From contig NZ_JACHNP010000001.1 of assembly GCF_014206815.1 (NCBI RefSeq), positions 710,456 to 774,455 of the forward strand: a stretch of 64,000 nucleotides of DNA, written 5' to 3'. The DNA comes from Xanthomonas sp. F10 (GTDB taxonomy: Bacteria; Pseudomonadota; Gammaproteobacteria; Xanthomonadales; Xanthomonadaceae). Both the position numbers and the translations under genes were made by a program. The notes under the pieces were generated by a model that made no database searches, was not told the origin of the DNA, and saw only the letters and a program-made list of their open reading frames with translations. This document shows positions 10,939-19,636 of the stretch, in pieces; the stretch's first letter is position 1; each line of letters begins with the position of its first letter.

Positions 10939-12116
10939 ACTCGAATCTACCTCCGTCTGACGAAAACTACGGCCGCGATAACGGTCAGCCGCGCAATCCG
11001 AATGCGGACGATGCGCAGCGCGAGAATCCCTATTTCGCGCGCCAGCAACAGACTGCCGATCCGGATCTGGACGCCAATGAGCCGGTGCTGCGTTCCAGCG
11101 ACCTGAAGAAGCTCAATCGCAAGGCGCTGGTGTTCCTGGCCGGTATCGCCGCGCTGCTGATCCTGGCGATCTTCTGGCTGGTGAGCGGCAGCAGCACGCC
11201 CGAGCCCGCGCCGAAGCCGCGTCAGGAAGCGGTGGTCGCGCCTGCGTTGCCGCAGACCGCGGCGCCGCCGCCGGTGCAGCCGGCCGAACCGGTGCCGCTG
11301 GCCGAGCAGCCGAGCCTGCCGCCGTTGCCGCCGATGCCGACCGATCCCGATGCGCAGCTGCAGTCGGCGCCGCGGCAGGAGCGTGGGCCGTCCTTGTTGG
11401 AGCGGCGCATGGCTGGCCTGCAGCAGGACGCCGGTGGCGGCCAGGGCTTTGGCGGCATGCTGCCGGGGCAGGAGCAGGGCGGTGCACCGCAGCAGCAGGA
11501 TCAGGAGACCTCGGCCAAGCCGATCGCCAACCCGGACGGTCTGCTGGTGCGTGGTACCTACATCCGCTGCGTGCTGGAAACCCGGATCATCACCGATTTC
11601 CCGGGCTTCACCTCCTGCATCATCACCGAGCCGGTCTACTCCATCAACGGCCGCCGCCTGCTGCTGCCCAAGGGATCGAAGATCCTCGGCCAGTACGGTT
11701 CCGCGGAGCCGACCGGCCCGCGCATGCAGGTGGTCTGGGATCGCATCACCACCCCGACCGGCATCGATGTCACCCTGGTCGGTCCTGGTGTCGACAACCT
11801 CGGCAGCGCCGGCCATCCGGGCCAGTACAACGCGCACTGGGCGAGCCGGATCTCGTCCGCGCTGATGATCAGCATGCTCAGCGATGCCTTCAAGTGGGCG
11901 GCGGCCGAGCACGGCCCGAAGACCACGACCACCGGCCTCAACTCCGGCATCGTCACCGAGCAGCCGTTCGAGAGCAACACGGCGCAGTCCATCCAGCGTC
12001 TGGCCGACCAGGCACTGGATCGCCGGCGTCCCGCCACCGTGACCATCAACCAGGGCACCATCGTGAACGTCTACGTGGCCAAGGACGTCGACTTCACGGC
12101 CGTGTTGCCGCGTTGA
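10935..12116 (+). CDS. virB10: T4SS core-complex protein VirB10
   Basis: VirB10/TrbI family, 393 residues, spanning from the inner membrane to the outer-membrane pore. The GTG start overlaps the virB9 stop (GTGA). A cytoplasmic N-terminus of about 63 residues is followed by one membrane helix (64-83), then a Pro-rich periplasmic arm (about 88-140) and a Gln/Gly-rich linker. The C-terminal beta-barrel TrbI domain runs from about residue 190 and includes VRGTYIRCVLETRIITDFPG and KGSKILGQYGSAEPTGPRM. Two cysteines in the TrbI domain (CVLET, SCIITE) may form a disulfide. The domain order is normal. Confidence 0.95.
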   Translation: MNSNLPPSDENYGRDNGQPRNPNADDAQRENPYFARQQQTADPDLDANEPVLRSSDLKKLNRKALVFLAGIAALLILAIFWLVSGSSTPEPAPKPRQEAVVAPALPQTAAPPPVQPAEPVPLAEQPSLPPLPPMPTDPDAQLQSAPRQERGPSLLERRMAGLQQDAGGGQGFGGMLPGQEQGGAPQQQDQETSAKPIANPDGLLVRGTYIRCVLETRIITDFPGFTSCIITEPVYSINGRRLLLPKGSKILGQYGSAEPTGPRMQVVWDRITTPTGIDVTLVGPGVDNLGSAGHPGQYNAHWASRISSALMISMLSDAFKWAAAEHGPKTTTTGLNSGIVTEQPFESNTAQSIQRLADQALDRRRPATVTINQGTIVNVYVAKDVDFTAVLPR

Positions 12117-12135
12117 CCGAGAACGAGACAGCGAC

Positions 12136-13179
12136 GTGACGTTCGACGACTCCCCGACCGCGCAGATCTCCACGGATTTCCTGGATTACCAGTACTCGGT
12201 GCTGGGCATCCTGGAATACCTGAACTCGCCGGAAGTGACGGAAATCTGCATCAACCGTCCCGGCGAGTTGTACCTGGAGACCCTGCGCGGCTGGCAGCGG
12301 ATGGACATTCCGTCGCTGACCTTCGACCGCGCGCGACAGTTCTGCACGGCGGTGGTCAACGAGAGCAATACCGGCCAGCGCATCACCGATGCCGATCCGG
12401 TGGTGTCGCTGACCTTTCCCACCGGGCAGCGCGCGCAGTTCGTGATCCCGCCGGCGTGCGACGCCGGCAAGGTGTCGATCACCATCCGACTGCCGTCCAA
12501 GCACACCAAGACACTGGAGCAGTACAAGGAAGACGGTTTCTTCCAGGAGATCCTGGAAGTGCAATCGGGACTCAGCGAGCAGGACCGCGAACTGCTCGAG
12601 CTGCGGCGGCAGCGGGATTACGCTGAATTCTTCAAGAAGGCGGTGCTGTTCAAGAAGAACATCGTCGTCGCCGGCGCCACCGGTAGCGGCAAGACCACCT
12701 TCATGAAGTCGCTGGTGAATCACATCCCGCACGAAGAGCGGCTGGTGACGATCGAGGACGCACGCGAACTCTTCATCAGTCAGCCCAATTCCGTGCATTT
12801 GCTCTATTCGAAAGGTGGACAAAGCACGAGCAACGTGACCGCGAAGAGTTGCATGGAAGCCTGCCTGCGCATGAAGCCCGACCGCATCATCCTGGCCGAG
12901 CTGCGCGGCGACGAATCGTTCTACTTCATTCGCAACTGCGCCTCCGGTCATCCGGGTTCCATCACCAGTTGCCATGCTGGCAGCATCGGGCAGACCTGGG
13001 ACCAGCTGGCGCTGATGGTCAAGGCCTCGGCCGAAGGCTCGGGCCTGGAGTTCGCCGTCATCAAGCGCTTGCTGATGATGACCATCGACATCGTTGTCCA
13101 TATCAAATCGCACGCGGGCCGGCGCTATATCACCGGTATCGATTTCGATCCGGAGCGCACGCATTCGGGTGGAGGGTGA
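12136..13179 (+). CDS. virB11: T4SS ATPase VirB11
   Basis: VirB11, 347 residues, the hexameric traffic ATPase at the cytoplasmic base of the channel. The GTG start lies 20 bases after the virB10 stop. Walker A GATGSGKTT begins at residue 180. The Asp box follows (VTIEDARELF), then a His box region (SGHPGSITSCHAGS), all as in the GspE/VirB11 superfamily. There are no membrane segments. VirB11 remodels interactions with VirD4 and VirB4 to switch between pilus assembly and substrate transfer (family knowledge). A 134-base non-coding gap with lower GC separates it from virB1. Confidence 0.95.
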   Translation: MTFDDSPTAQISTDFLDYQYSVLGILEYLNSPEVTEICINRPGELYLETLRGWQRMDIPSLTFDRARQFCTAVVNESNTGQRITDADPVVSLTFPTGQRAQFVIPPACDAGKVSITIRLPSKHTKTLEQYKEDGFFQEILEVQSGLSEQDRELLELRRQRDYAEFFKKAVLFKKNIVVAGATGSGKTTFMKSLVNHIPHEERLVTIEDARELFISQPNSVHLLYSKGGQSTSNVTAKSCMEACLRMKPDRIILAELRGDESFYFIRNCASGHPGSITSCHAGSIGQTWDQLALMVKASAEGSGLEFAVIKRLLMMTIDIVVHIKSHAGRRYITGIDFDPERTHSGGG

Positions 13180-13216
13180 ATATGTTCATTGAAGTGATAA
13201 GGCGAAAATCCGCCGA

Positions 13217-13245
13217 TTGACTTTGAATTTTTCTTCCAACACGAT
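13217..13245 (+). promoter_or_regulatory. weak candidate internal promoter before virB1
   Basis: TTGACT (13217-13222), 17 bases, CACGAT (13240-13245), in the A/T-richer virB11-virB1 gap. The -10 is poor. Confidence 0.25.
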
Positions 13246-13313
13246 TGATTTGCGACATCTGCGGCGTTCTGGGCGGTTGCCACGATGCCGATGCATAAAG
13301 GAGTAACCACGGC

Positions 13314-14198
13314 ATGTTGCCAGGCATGGAACTACTGAGCTGTCCCGAAATGGCGGTTCCGGCTGAAGTCATGCAGCACGTTGTGCGCGTTGAGTCGTCG
13401 CACAATCCGTTCGCGATCGGGGTGGTCGGTGGGCGCCTGGTGCGCCAGCCGCAGAACCTGTCCGAGGCCGTCGCCACGGCGCGGATGCTGGAGGAGAAGG
13501 GCTACAATTTTTCCCTCGGCCTGGGGCAGGTCAATCGCTACAACCTCATCAAGTACGGTCTGGATACCTACGAAAAGGCGTTCAAGACCTGTCCGAATCT
13601 GCAGGCCGCGTCCAAAATCCTGGCCGAGTGCTACAGCCGGTCCGGTGGCAACTGGGGCAAGTCGTTCAGTTGCTACTACTCCGGCAACTTCGAGACCGGG
13701 TATCGGCACGGCTACGTGCAGAAGGTCTATGCGTCGATCAACCAGGGCAGGGCGCTTGCCGTGTCCACCGCGGGTGCGATTCCGGTGATCCCGGCGGGCG
13801 GCGTGCGGCGCATGGTCACCGATTCGGCGAAGGCCGCGGCGGTGCGCGAAGTCGATTCGATCGTGTCGCGGCGTATCGACTCAGTGGCCGATCGACTTGC
13901 CAACGGGCTCGCTGCGCAAGGCCAGATGCCGGTGCGTCCCCAGGCTGCCGTTGCGGCGCCGGCGCCGCAGACAGCTGGCGCAGTGGCGGCCGCGGCGGCA
14001 CAGCCGATAGCGGCAGACGCTGATCTCTATGTGATACGACCTACAGGCGCCGGCAAAGGAGTGGCGGTTCCTGCAGGTGGCGGAGCGCCCCCAGCTCCGC
14101 ACGTTGCCGCACACGCGCCGCAGGCCGTGGCGGGAGCGGCCGTTCCTGGCACAAGTACGCCGCCGCCGACGTCTGGCGACGGGGCCTTCGTATTCTAG
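13314..14198 (+). CDS. virB1: T4SS lytic transglycosylase VirB1
   Basis: VirB1, 294 residues. An AAAGGAG ribosome binding site lies 10 bases before the ATG. The N-terminal half (about 13-145) is an SLT-fold lytic transglycosylase. The catalytic Glu is probably Glu27 in RVESSHNPFAIG, followed by the conserved LGLGQVNRYN and the Tyr-rich SCYYSGNFETGYRHGYVQKV. The enzyme opens peptidoglycan locally for channel assembly. The C-terminal half is Ala/Pro-rich and probably unstructured, and may contact the channel. No classical signal peptide is visible, so how it reaches the periplasm is unclear. Two cysteines in the catalytic domain could form a disulfide. Confidence 0.9.
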   Translation: MLPGMELLSCPEMAVPAEVMQHVVRVESSHNPFAIGVVGGRLVRQPQNLSEAVATARMLEEKGYNFSLGLGQVNRYNLIKYGLDTYEKAFKTCPNLQAASKILAECYSRSGGNWGKSFSCYYSGNFETGYRHGYVQKVYASINQGRALAVSTAGAIPVIPAGGVRRMVTDSAKAAAVREVDSIVSRRIDSVADRLANGLAAQGQMPVRPQAAVAAPAPQTAGAVAAAAAQPIAADADLYVIRPTGAGKGVAVPAGGGAPPAPHVAAHAPQAVAGAAVPGTSTPPPTSGDGAFVF

Positions 14199-14271
14199 CC
14201 AGATGCAGTAGCGCTGCCATGCAAGTGGCTTTTTGATCACCCCCTGTTTTCCAGTCAAGGAGATACTCACG

Positions 14272-14667
14272 ATGTTCAAGAACAATCAGTTGAAGTCGAA
14301 CGCCAAGGTCGTCGGTAAGGCGGCGCTGCAGGCGGCGTTGTTCACCGTGGCCCTGCTCGCGTCCAGCTTCGCGATGGCGCAGGACTATGCCGGTGCCGAC
14401 CAGAAGGTGTGCGGCTTCCTCGGCAAGACCAACAACATCCTGAACATGGCCTCGGTCGTCGTGGTGACCATTGCGGTCGTCTTCGCCGGCTACCAGATCG
14501 CGTTCGCACACAAGCGCGTTGCCGAAGTGGCGCCGGTGCTGCTGGGTGGCGTGCTGATCGGCGCGGCGGGTCAGCTGGCCAAGATGCTGATCGGCGACAC
14601 CGGTCAGGCCGAGTGCAAGGCCACCGCGGCGGCTCAGATGATCCAGCACGTCCTGCACTATGCATAA
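14272..14667 (+). CDS. virB2: T4SS major pilin VirB2
   Basis: Pilin subunit, 131 residues. I use the ATG at 14272, behind AAGGAG with about 9 bases spacing. A long signal peptide of 36 residues ends in SFAMA before QDYAG. The mature protein has two hydrophobic helices (INMASVVVVTIAVVFAGYQ region, and VLLGGVLIGAAGQLA) separated by a short basic turn (HKRV), the VirB2 topology. Two cysteines (KVCGF, AECKA) flank the helices. It overlaps virB3 by 8 bases. It forms the extracellular conjugative-type pilus or contact structure. Confidence 0.92.
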   Translation: MFKNNQLKSNAKVVGKAALQAALFTVALLASSFAMAQDYAGADQKVCGFLGKTNNILNMASVVVVTIAVVFAGYQIAFAHKRVAEVAPVLLGGVLIGAAGQLAKMLIGDTGQAECKATAAAQMIQHVLHYA

Positions 14668-14971
14668 GAACGTACTTTTCCGGGGCTGCACCCGACCGGC
14701 GATGTTTTTCGGGGTGCCGTACATCCCGTTCTTCATCGGCGCGGGCGGCGGCTTCCTGATGGGTATCTATTTCAATATGTGGCTGCTGGCGCTCATTCCG
14801 GTCATCGTCTTCGTCATGCAGCAGATGACCAAGCGGGACGAGATGATCTTCCGCATGCTCGGATTGCGCTGGATGATGAGGATGCGCGTGCGCAACCTGC
14901 AGCGTTATTCCGGCATGTGGGTGTTCTCGCCGAATGAGTACAGGAAAGAGGTGCCGGGCGCCAAGCGCTAG
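14660..14971 (+). CDS. virB3: T4SS inner-membrane protein VirB3
   Basis: VirB3, 103 residues. One or two hydrophobic segments near residues 15-55 (MFFGVPYIPFFIGAGGGFLM, then LLALIPVIVFVM) are followed by a cytoplasmic basic tail. The start ATG lies inside the end of virB2 (8-base overlap). VirB3 associates with the VirB4 ATPase and in some systems is fused to it; here they are separate. A strong stem-loop follows before virB4. Confidence 0.9.
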   Translation: MHKNVLFRGCTRPAMFFGVPYIPFFIGAGGGFLMGIYFNMWLLALIPVIVFVMQQMTKRDEMIFRMLGLRWMMRMRVRNLQRYSGMWVFSPNEYRKEVPGAKR

Positions 14972-14996
14972 CTTGGAACCGGGCACCGGGTCTCGG

Positions 14997-15043
14997 CCCC
15001 ATGCACGACGCTGATGTCGTGCATGGGGTTGTTCGGTTTTTCG
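14997..15043 (+). terminator. intra-operon stem-loop between virB3 and virB4
   Basis: A perfect 13-bp inverted repeat, CCCCATGCACGAC (14997-15009) / GTCGTGCATGGGG (15016-15028), with a 6-base loop and a T-rich tail ending in GGTTTTTCG. It has the form of a terminator or attenuator inside the virB operon and could lower expression of virB4-B6 relative to virB7-B3, or mark an mRNA processing end. Confidence 0.6.
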
Positions 15044-15137
15044 TGTCGGCGCGTTGCAGCTACGAGCGCGGTCGGCGGTTCCCGGTGCATGCGCACCGGG
15101 CCTTGGCAAGACGAAACGGATTCTGAGTTATTCCCTT

Positions 15138-17609
15138 ATGTTCATCCCGGATACTTCGATCAGCGAGTTCATCTCCATCTCCACGCACGTGGCGCCGTCC
15201 GTGCTGAAGACGACGGGAGGAGATTTCATGCTGGTCTGGCACTTGGGCGGGCTTCCGTTCGTGGGCCGCGAAGAGTGGGAGATCGAACACCGGCACAACA
15301 CCTTCAATCGCATGCTGCAGACGCTGCGCGCCCCCGATTTCGCCAACGTGGCGTTCTGGGTGCACGACGTGCGCCGCCGCCGCCGCATCAAGACCTCCGG
15401 CAAGTTCAAGCAGGCGTTCAACCAGGACCTGTCGGACCAGTACTACGGCACCTTGTCCTCGCAGAAGATCATGCAGAACGAGCTGTACATGACCATGATC
15501 TATCGCCCCGTGGTAACGGGTAAGCGTCTCATGGACAAGTCGTCTAGCATTCCGCAGCTGCAGTCCGAGCAGGATCAGGCGATCGCCAAGGTGCTCGAAC
15601 TCGCCGGCAACGTCGAAGCCGTGCTGAAGGACTATTCGCCCTACCGGTTGAGCATGTACGAGGCCAGCAATGGCGTGGTGTTCTCCGAGGCGCTGGAGTT
15701 CTTCGGCTATCTGATCAACCGCATCGACGAGCCCGTGCCTGTGCTGCAGGCGCCGGTGCCCGCCTATCTGCCGGTCAGCAAGCACATGTTCGCCAACAAG
15801 ACCGGCGACTTCGTGATCAAGACGCCCGAGGGCATCAATCACTTCGGTGCCATTCTGAACATCAAGGAATACACCGACGGAACCTATCCCGGCATTCTCA
15901 ATGGCTTGAAGTATCTCGACTTCGAGTACGTGGTGACCCACTCCTTCAGCCCGATGGGCCGGCACGATGCGCTGAAGGTGCTCGACCGCACCAAGGGCAT
16001 GATGGTGTCCTCCGGCGACAAGGCGGTGAGCCAGATCCACGAGCTGGACCTGGCGATGGACCAGCTGTCGTCGGGCAATTTCGTGCTGGGCGAGTACCAC
16101 TTCACCATCGCCGTCTACGCCGATACCCAGGAAAAGCTCGCGCAGCAGGTGGCCACCACGCGGGCGGAGCTGTCCAATGCCGGTTTCGTCTCGACCAAGG
16201 AGGATCTGGCGGTCGCGTCCTCCTTCTATGCCCAGTTGCCAGGCAACTGGCGCTACCGCACGCGGATCGCCAGTGTCAGCTCGCTGAACTTCCTTGGCCT
16301 GTCGCCGCTGCACAACTTCGCCCAGGGCAAGCGCGAGAACAATCCGTGGGGCGAGTGCGTCACCACCTTGCAGACCACCAACGGCCAGCCGTACTACTTC
16401 AATTTCCACGCTACGCATCCGGCGGAGAACTCGCTGGGCGAAAAGGCGATCGCCAACACCATGGTGATCGGCAAGTCGGGTACCGGTAAGACCGCGCTGA
16501 TCAATTTCCTGCTCAGCCAGGTGCAGAAGTTCGATCCGATCCCGACCATCTTCTTCTTCGACAAGGACCGAGGTGCCGAGATCTTCGTGCGTGCCTGTGG
16601 CGGCAACTACCTGGCGCTGGAGAACGGCAAGCCCACCGGCTTCAACCCGTTCCAGTGCGAGCGCACCGAAGCGAACGTGCAGTTCCTGGCCGACCTCATC
16701 AAGGTGCTGGCCGGCAAAGTCGAGTACACCTCGCGCGAGGAGGAGGACATCTTCCGCGGCGTGGAAGGCATGCTGGATACGCCGATGCATCTGCGCAGCA
16801 TGACCAATTTCCGCAAGAGCCTGCCCAACATGGGCGACGACGGCCTGTATGCGCGCATGCGCAAGTGGACCGCCGGCAACTCGCATGGCTGGGTGTTCGA
16901 CAATCCGGTCGATACGATCGACCTGGAAAAGGCCAGCATCATCGGCTTCGACTACACCGACGTCATCGACAACCCGGAAGTGCGCGTTCCGGTCATCAAC
17001 TACCTGCTGCACCGGCTGGAGGCCCTGATCGACGGCCGGCCGCTGATCTACGTGATGGACGAGTTCTGGAAGATCCTCGACGGCAAGGGTGGCCTGAAGG
17101 AGTTCGCCAAGAACAAGCAGAAGACCATCCGAAAGCAGAACGGCTTGGGCATCTTCGCCACCCAGAGCCCGGAAGATGCGCTTGCCAGCGACATCTCCGC
17201 GGCGCTGGTCGAACAGACCGCGACCATGATCCTGCTGCCCAATCCCAACGCCAGCAAGGAAGACTACATGGACGGCCTCAAGCTCACCGAGGCCGAGTAC
17301 CAAGTCGTTGTCAGCCTGGACGAGCGCTCGCGCTGCTTCCTGGTCAAGCAGGGCCACGGGTCGTCGGTGTGCCAGCTCAATCTGCGCGGCATGGACGATG
17401 CGCTGTCGGTGATCTCCGCGTCGACCGACAACATCGAGATCATGCACGAGGTGCTGGAGCGCAAGGCCAAGGAGCATGGCGTCGCGCCAGACGATCTGAC
17501 GCCCGAACAGTGGTTGAGCGAGTTCTATGCACGGCGCAAGGGTTCCGGAAAATCGGGCCCGGCGAGGTCGGTGTCTTCGGATAATCGGGGGGCGGCGGCG
17601 GTCAGCTGA
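15138..17609 (+). CDS. virB4: T4SS ATPase VirB4
   Basis: VirB4/CagE-type ATPase, 823 residues with the ATG at 15138 (MFIPDTSISEF). The open frame runs further upstream, but that part lies under the stem-loop and has no family resemblance. The N-terminal CagE_TrbE_VirB domain (about 150-360) precedes the RecA-like motor. Walker A GKSGTGKTALINF is near residue 444, Walker B IYVMDEFWKIL near residue 637, and QTIRKQNGLGIFATQSPED-type motifs follow (TIRKQNGLGIFATQSPEDAL). VirB4 is the largest motor of the system, powers pilus assembly and substrate transfer, and sits at the inner membrane with VirB3 and VirB8. The ribosome binding site is weak, which together with the upstream hairpin suggests reduced translation. 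Confidence 0.93.
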   Translation: MFIPDTSISEFISISTHVAPSVLKTTGGDFMLVWHLGGLPFVGREEWEIEHRHNTFNRMLQTLRAPDFANVAFWVHDVRRRRRIKTSGKFKQAFNQDLSDQYYGTLSSQKIMQNELYMTMIYRPVVTGKRLMDKSSSIPQLQSEQDQAIAKVLELAGNVEAVLKDYSPYRLSMYEASNGVVFSEALEFFGYLINRIDEPVPVLQAPVPAYLPVSKHMFANKTGDFVIKTPEGINHFGAILNIKEYTDGTYPGILNGLKYLDFEYVVTHSFSPMGRHDALKVLDRTKGMMVSSGDKAVSQIHELDLAMDQLSSGNFVLGEYHFTIAVYADTQEKLAQQVATTRAELSNAGFVSTKEDLAVASSFYAQLPGNWRYRTRIASVSSLNFLGLSPLHNFAQGKRENNPWGECVTTLQTTNGQPYYFNFHATHPAENSLGEKAIANTMVIGKSGTGKTALINFLLSQVQKFDPIPTIFFFDKDRGAEIFVRACGGNYLALENGKPTGFNPFQCERTEANVQFLADLIKVLAGKVEYTSREEEDIFRGVEGMLDTPMHLRSMTNFRKSLPNMGDDGLYARMRKWTAGNSHGWVFDNPVDTIDLEKASIIGFDYTDVIDNPEVRVPVINYLLHRLEALIDGRPLIYVMDEFWKILDGKGGLKEFAKNKQKTIRKQNGLGIFATQSPEDALASDISAALVEQTATMILLPNPNASKEDYMDGLKLTEAEYQVVVSLDERSRCFLVKQGHGSSVCQLNLRGMDDALSVISASTDNIEIMHEVLERKAKEHGVAPDDLTPEQWLSEFYARRKGSGKSGPARSVSSDNRGAAAVS

Positions 17610-17666
17610 CTGCCTCGCCCAAGTCACGCATGGCGATGTTTCTACAAGATCTGTGTTGAGGTGTTT

Positions 17667-18458
17667 ATGGACAAGACGATGAAATCCTCCAATCGCGTTC
17701 GCAACGCTGCCGCTGCAGTTGTTCTTTGCATGCTGCTGCCCGCCACTGCGTTTGCTCAGTGGAAGGTGATCGATAAAGATCAGATCAGAGAGAATGAAAG
17801 AAATACGAAGACCTTGGACGAGAAGCTCAACAAGATCCGCGGTGACAACGAGATCGGTAAGGCGGAGAAGCAAAGGTCCAGTGGCGAAGAGGTTGAAAAG
17901 CCCAAGGAGAAGCTGGTCAAGGTCGACGACAATTACGGCGTCTCTGATTGCGCGGCCAAGACTTCGGGGACGCCCGTCTCGCAGGAGCAGCAGCAGACCT
18001 GTGAATTGATCCAGCGCACGCGCAATTCGCAGTTCAACTACATGGTGGCGATGTACGACATCACCGAGAAGCGATTGCAGCGCCTGCGCGATTTGGAAGA
18101 CCAGCGCTCAAAAATCGCCTCGAACCAGATCGGCTTGCTGGAAGACAACACCAACAAGCTGATCGCGCTACGCGCGCTGATGGACATCGATCGCCAGCAG
18201 ACCGAGGCGGCGATGTTCGCCTACGAAAAGCGCCTGTCGTATCTGACGCAGGTGCAATCCGCCGGCGCCTGGGCTGCGATGAACGGCAAGAAGGCGCCTT
18301 CGGCCACGACGACGGGCGGCGGCGGTTTGTTCGAAGGGTTCTCGGGGTTGGGCGATTTCGCGAGCAAGTTGGTCGGTGGCGCAGTGATGGGCGGAGCCTT
18401 GCAACTCGCCAAGACAAAGCGGCCCGATGGCCTCAAGCAATTGAGTATCGAAGATTAA
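17667..18458 (+). CDS. virB5: T4SS minor pilus component VirB5
   Basis: VirB5-like protein, 263 residues. The ATG at 17667 lies behind TGAGG; a GTG two codons earlier is possible. The signal peptide ends in ATAFA before QWKVIDKDQI. The mature part is largely helical and highly charged, with a long central coiled region (about 100-215) that matches the three-helix VirB5 fold. A Gly-rich C-terminus contains GGGGLFEGFSGLGDF. Two cysteines (DCAAK, TCELI) could form a disulfide. VirB5 caps the pilus tip. Sequence similarity in this family is low, so the call rests on position between virB4 and virB6 as well as on architecture. Confidence 0.85.
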   Translation: MDKTMKSSNRVRNAAAAVVLCMLLPATAFAQWKVIDKDQIRENERNTKTLDEKLNKIRGDNEIGKAEKQRSSGEEVEKPKEKLVKVDDNYGVSDCAAKTSGTPVSQEQQQTCELIQRTRNSQFNYMVAMYDITEKRLQRLRDLEDQRSKIASNQIGLLEDNTNKLIALRALMDIDRQQTEAAMFAYEKRLSYLTQVQSAGAWAAMNGKKAPSATTTGGGGLFEGFSGLGDFASKLVGGAVMGGALQLAKTKRPDGLKQLSIED

Positions 18459-18536
18459 CCACGCTGCCCGATTCATAGAACGGAATCGATCAGCAAAAAG
18501 CAGCTCAGCGATGAGCGTCGGCGTTACGGAGCGGTC

Positions 18537-19628
18537 ATGGGATTTCTCGATAGTTTCAGCAACTACGCGTTTTTTACGCTCATCAACAACTTTCTGCGCG
18601 ATGAGATCGACTATTTCCAATGGTCGCTGCTGATCCGCATGTCATGGTGGGTCACCGTGACGGCGATGAGCGCGTTGACGCTGTGGATCCTGTTGAAGGG
18701 CTATCGAGTCGCAACCGGGCAGTCGCGCGAATCGGCCATGGAACTGGTGGTGACTTCGCTACGCGCCGCGTTGATCATCGGCGTGGCGATGAGCATGGTG
18801 TCCGCTGCCAGGCCGGGCGCGACAGCAGGTGATGCGGCGATGGACGGGCTCTACTGGAGGCTGACCGACGGGCTCAGCAGTGCGATCGTGAAGACCGTGA
18901 CTGGCAGCTCCGAGAGTCCCTACGCCGCGATCGATAAGAATCTCGCGCTGATGCAGGTGGCCATGACCAGCATCGACCAGATCAATACCGCTGGCGACGC
19001 CGAGCGTGAAAAGGAGAAGGATCGCGCGCGCCTCTTCACGGGTCTAGGCATGGCCGGGCCTGGCGTTGTGGGTGGATCGCTGTTGCTGCTGAACAAGCTG
19101 GCCATGGCGCTGTTCATCGGCTTTGGGCCCTTGTTCATCCTGTGCCTGCTATTTGATGTCACCAAGTCCCTGTTCCAGAAGTGGCTGATGTACGGGATCG
19201 GGACGGTCTTCTCGCTGGCGGTCCTGAGCTTCACCGTTGGTCTCGCAACGAAGGTGATTGCGGCAGTTGGTGCTGGCTTCCTCGCCACCTGGGCTGCGTC
19301 GAACGGGACGGGCGAAGGCGTCAGCAGTATGGCGTTGCAACAAGGAGGAATCGGCTTGGTGTTGAGCACGCTGATCATTACGGCACCGCCGATGGCGGCT
19401 GCATTCTTCCAGGGTACGCTGGGTCAGTTCTCGCCGTATTCGGGCTTGGGACAGGTTGGTAGGGATCCGGCTTCCGGGCGGCCTTATACGCCCCAGGCGC
19501 CTGCAACCAATAGTAACGTAAGTACTAACGCGACAACTTCTACAGTGAATACAATGAATAGAGGCGCTGAACCTGCAACTCAGGTGGCACAGCCTGGTAG
19601 TCGCGGTGCTTACGATAATAGAGTGTGA
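18537..19628 (+). CDS. virB6: T4SS polytopic inner-membrane protein VirB6
   Basis: VirB6/TrbL family, 363 residues, ATG behind GGAG. Several hydrophobic helices are visible near residues 40-60, 75-95, 175-200, 205-230, 235-255 and 270-295. A large loop lies between the second and third, as in Agrobacterium VirB6, where this loop contacts the substrate. The hydrophilic C-terminal tail (about 305-363) is rich in Thr, Asn, Ser, Pro and Gln and is encoded in DNA of clearly lower GC. Its stop lies just before the next gene, so they are co-transcribed. Confidence 0.92.
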   Translation: MGFLDSFSNYAFFTLINNFLRDEIDYFQWSLLIRMSWWVTVTAMSALTLWILLKGYRVATGQSRESAMELVVTSLRAALIIGVAMSMVSAARPGATAGDAAMDGLYWRLTDGLSSAIVKTVTGSSESPYAAIDKNLALMQVAMTSIDQINTAGDAEREKEKDRARLFTGLGMAGPGVVGGSLLLLNKLAMALFIGFGPLFILCLLFDVTKSLFQKWLMYGIGTVFSLAVLSFTVGLATKVIAAVGAGFLATWAASNGTGEGVSSMALQQGGIGLVLSTLIITAPPMAAAFFQGTLGQFSPYSGLGQVGRDPASGRPYTPQAPATNSNVSTNATTSTVNTMNRGAEPATQVAQPGSRGAYDNRV

Positions 19629-19636
19629 GGACTTTT

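Noticed and set aside
15060-17873. 937-codon open frame on the minus strand opposite virB4
   Set aside because: Shadow frame of virB4/virB5 with no recognisable motifs.
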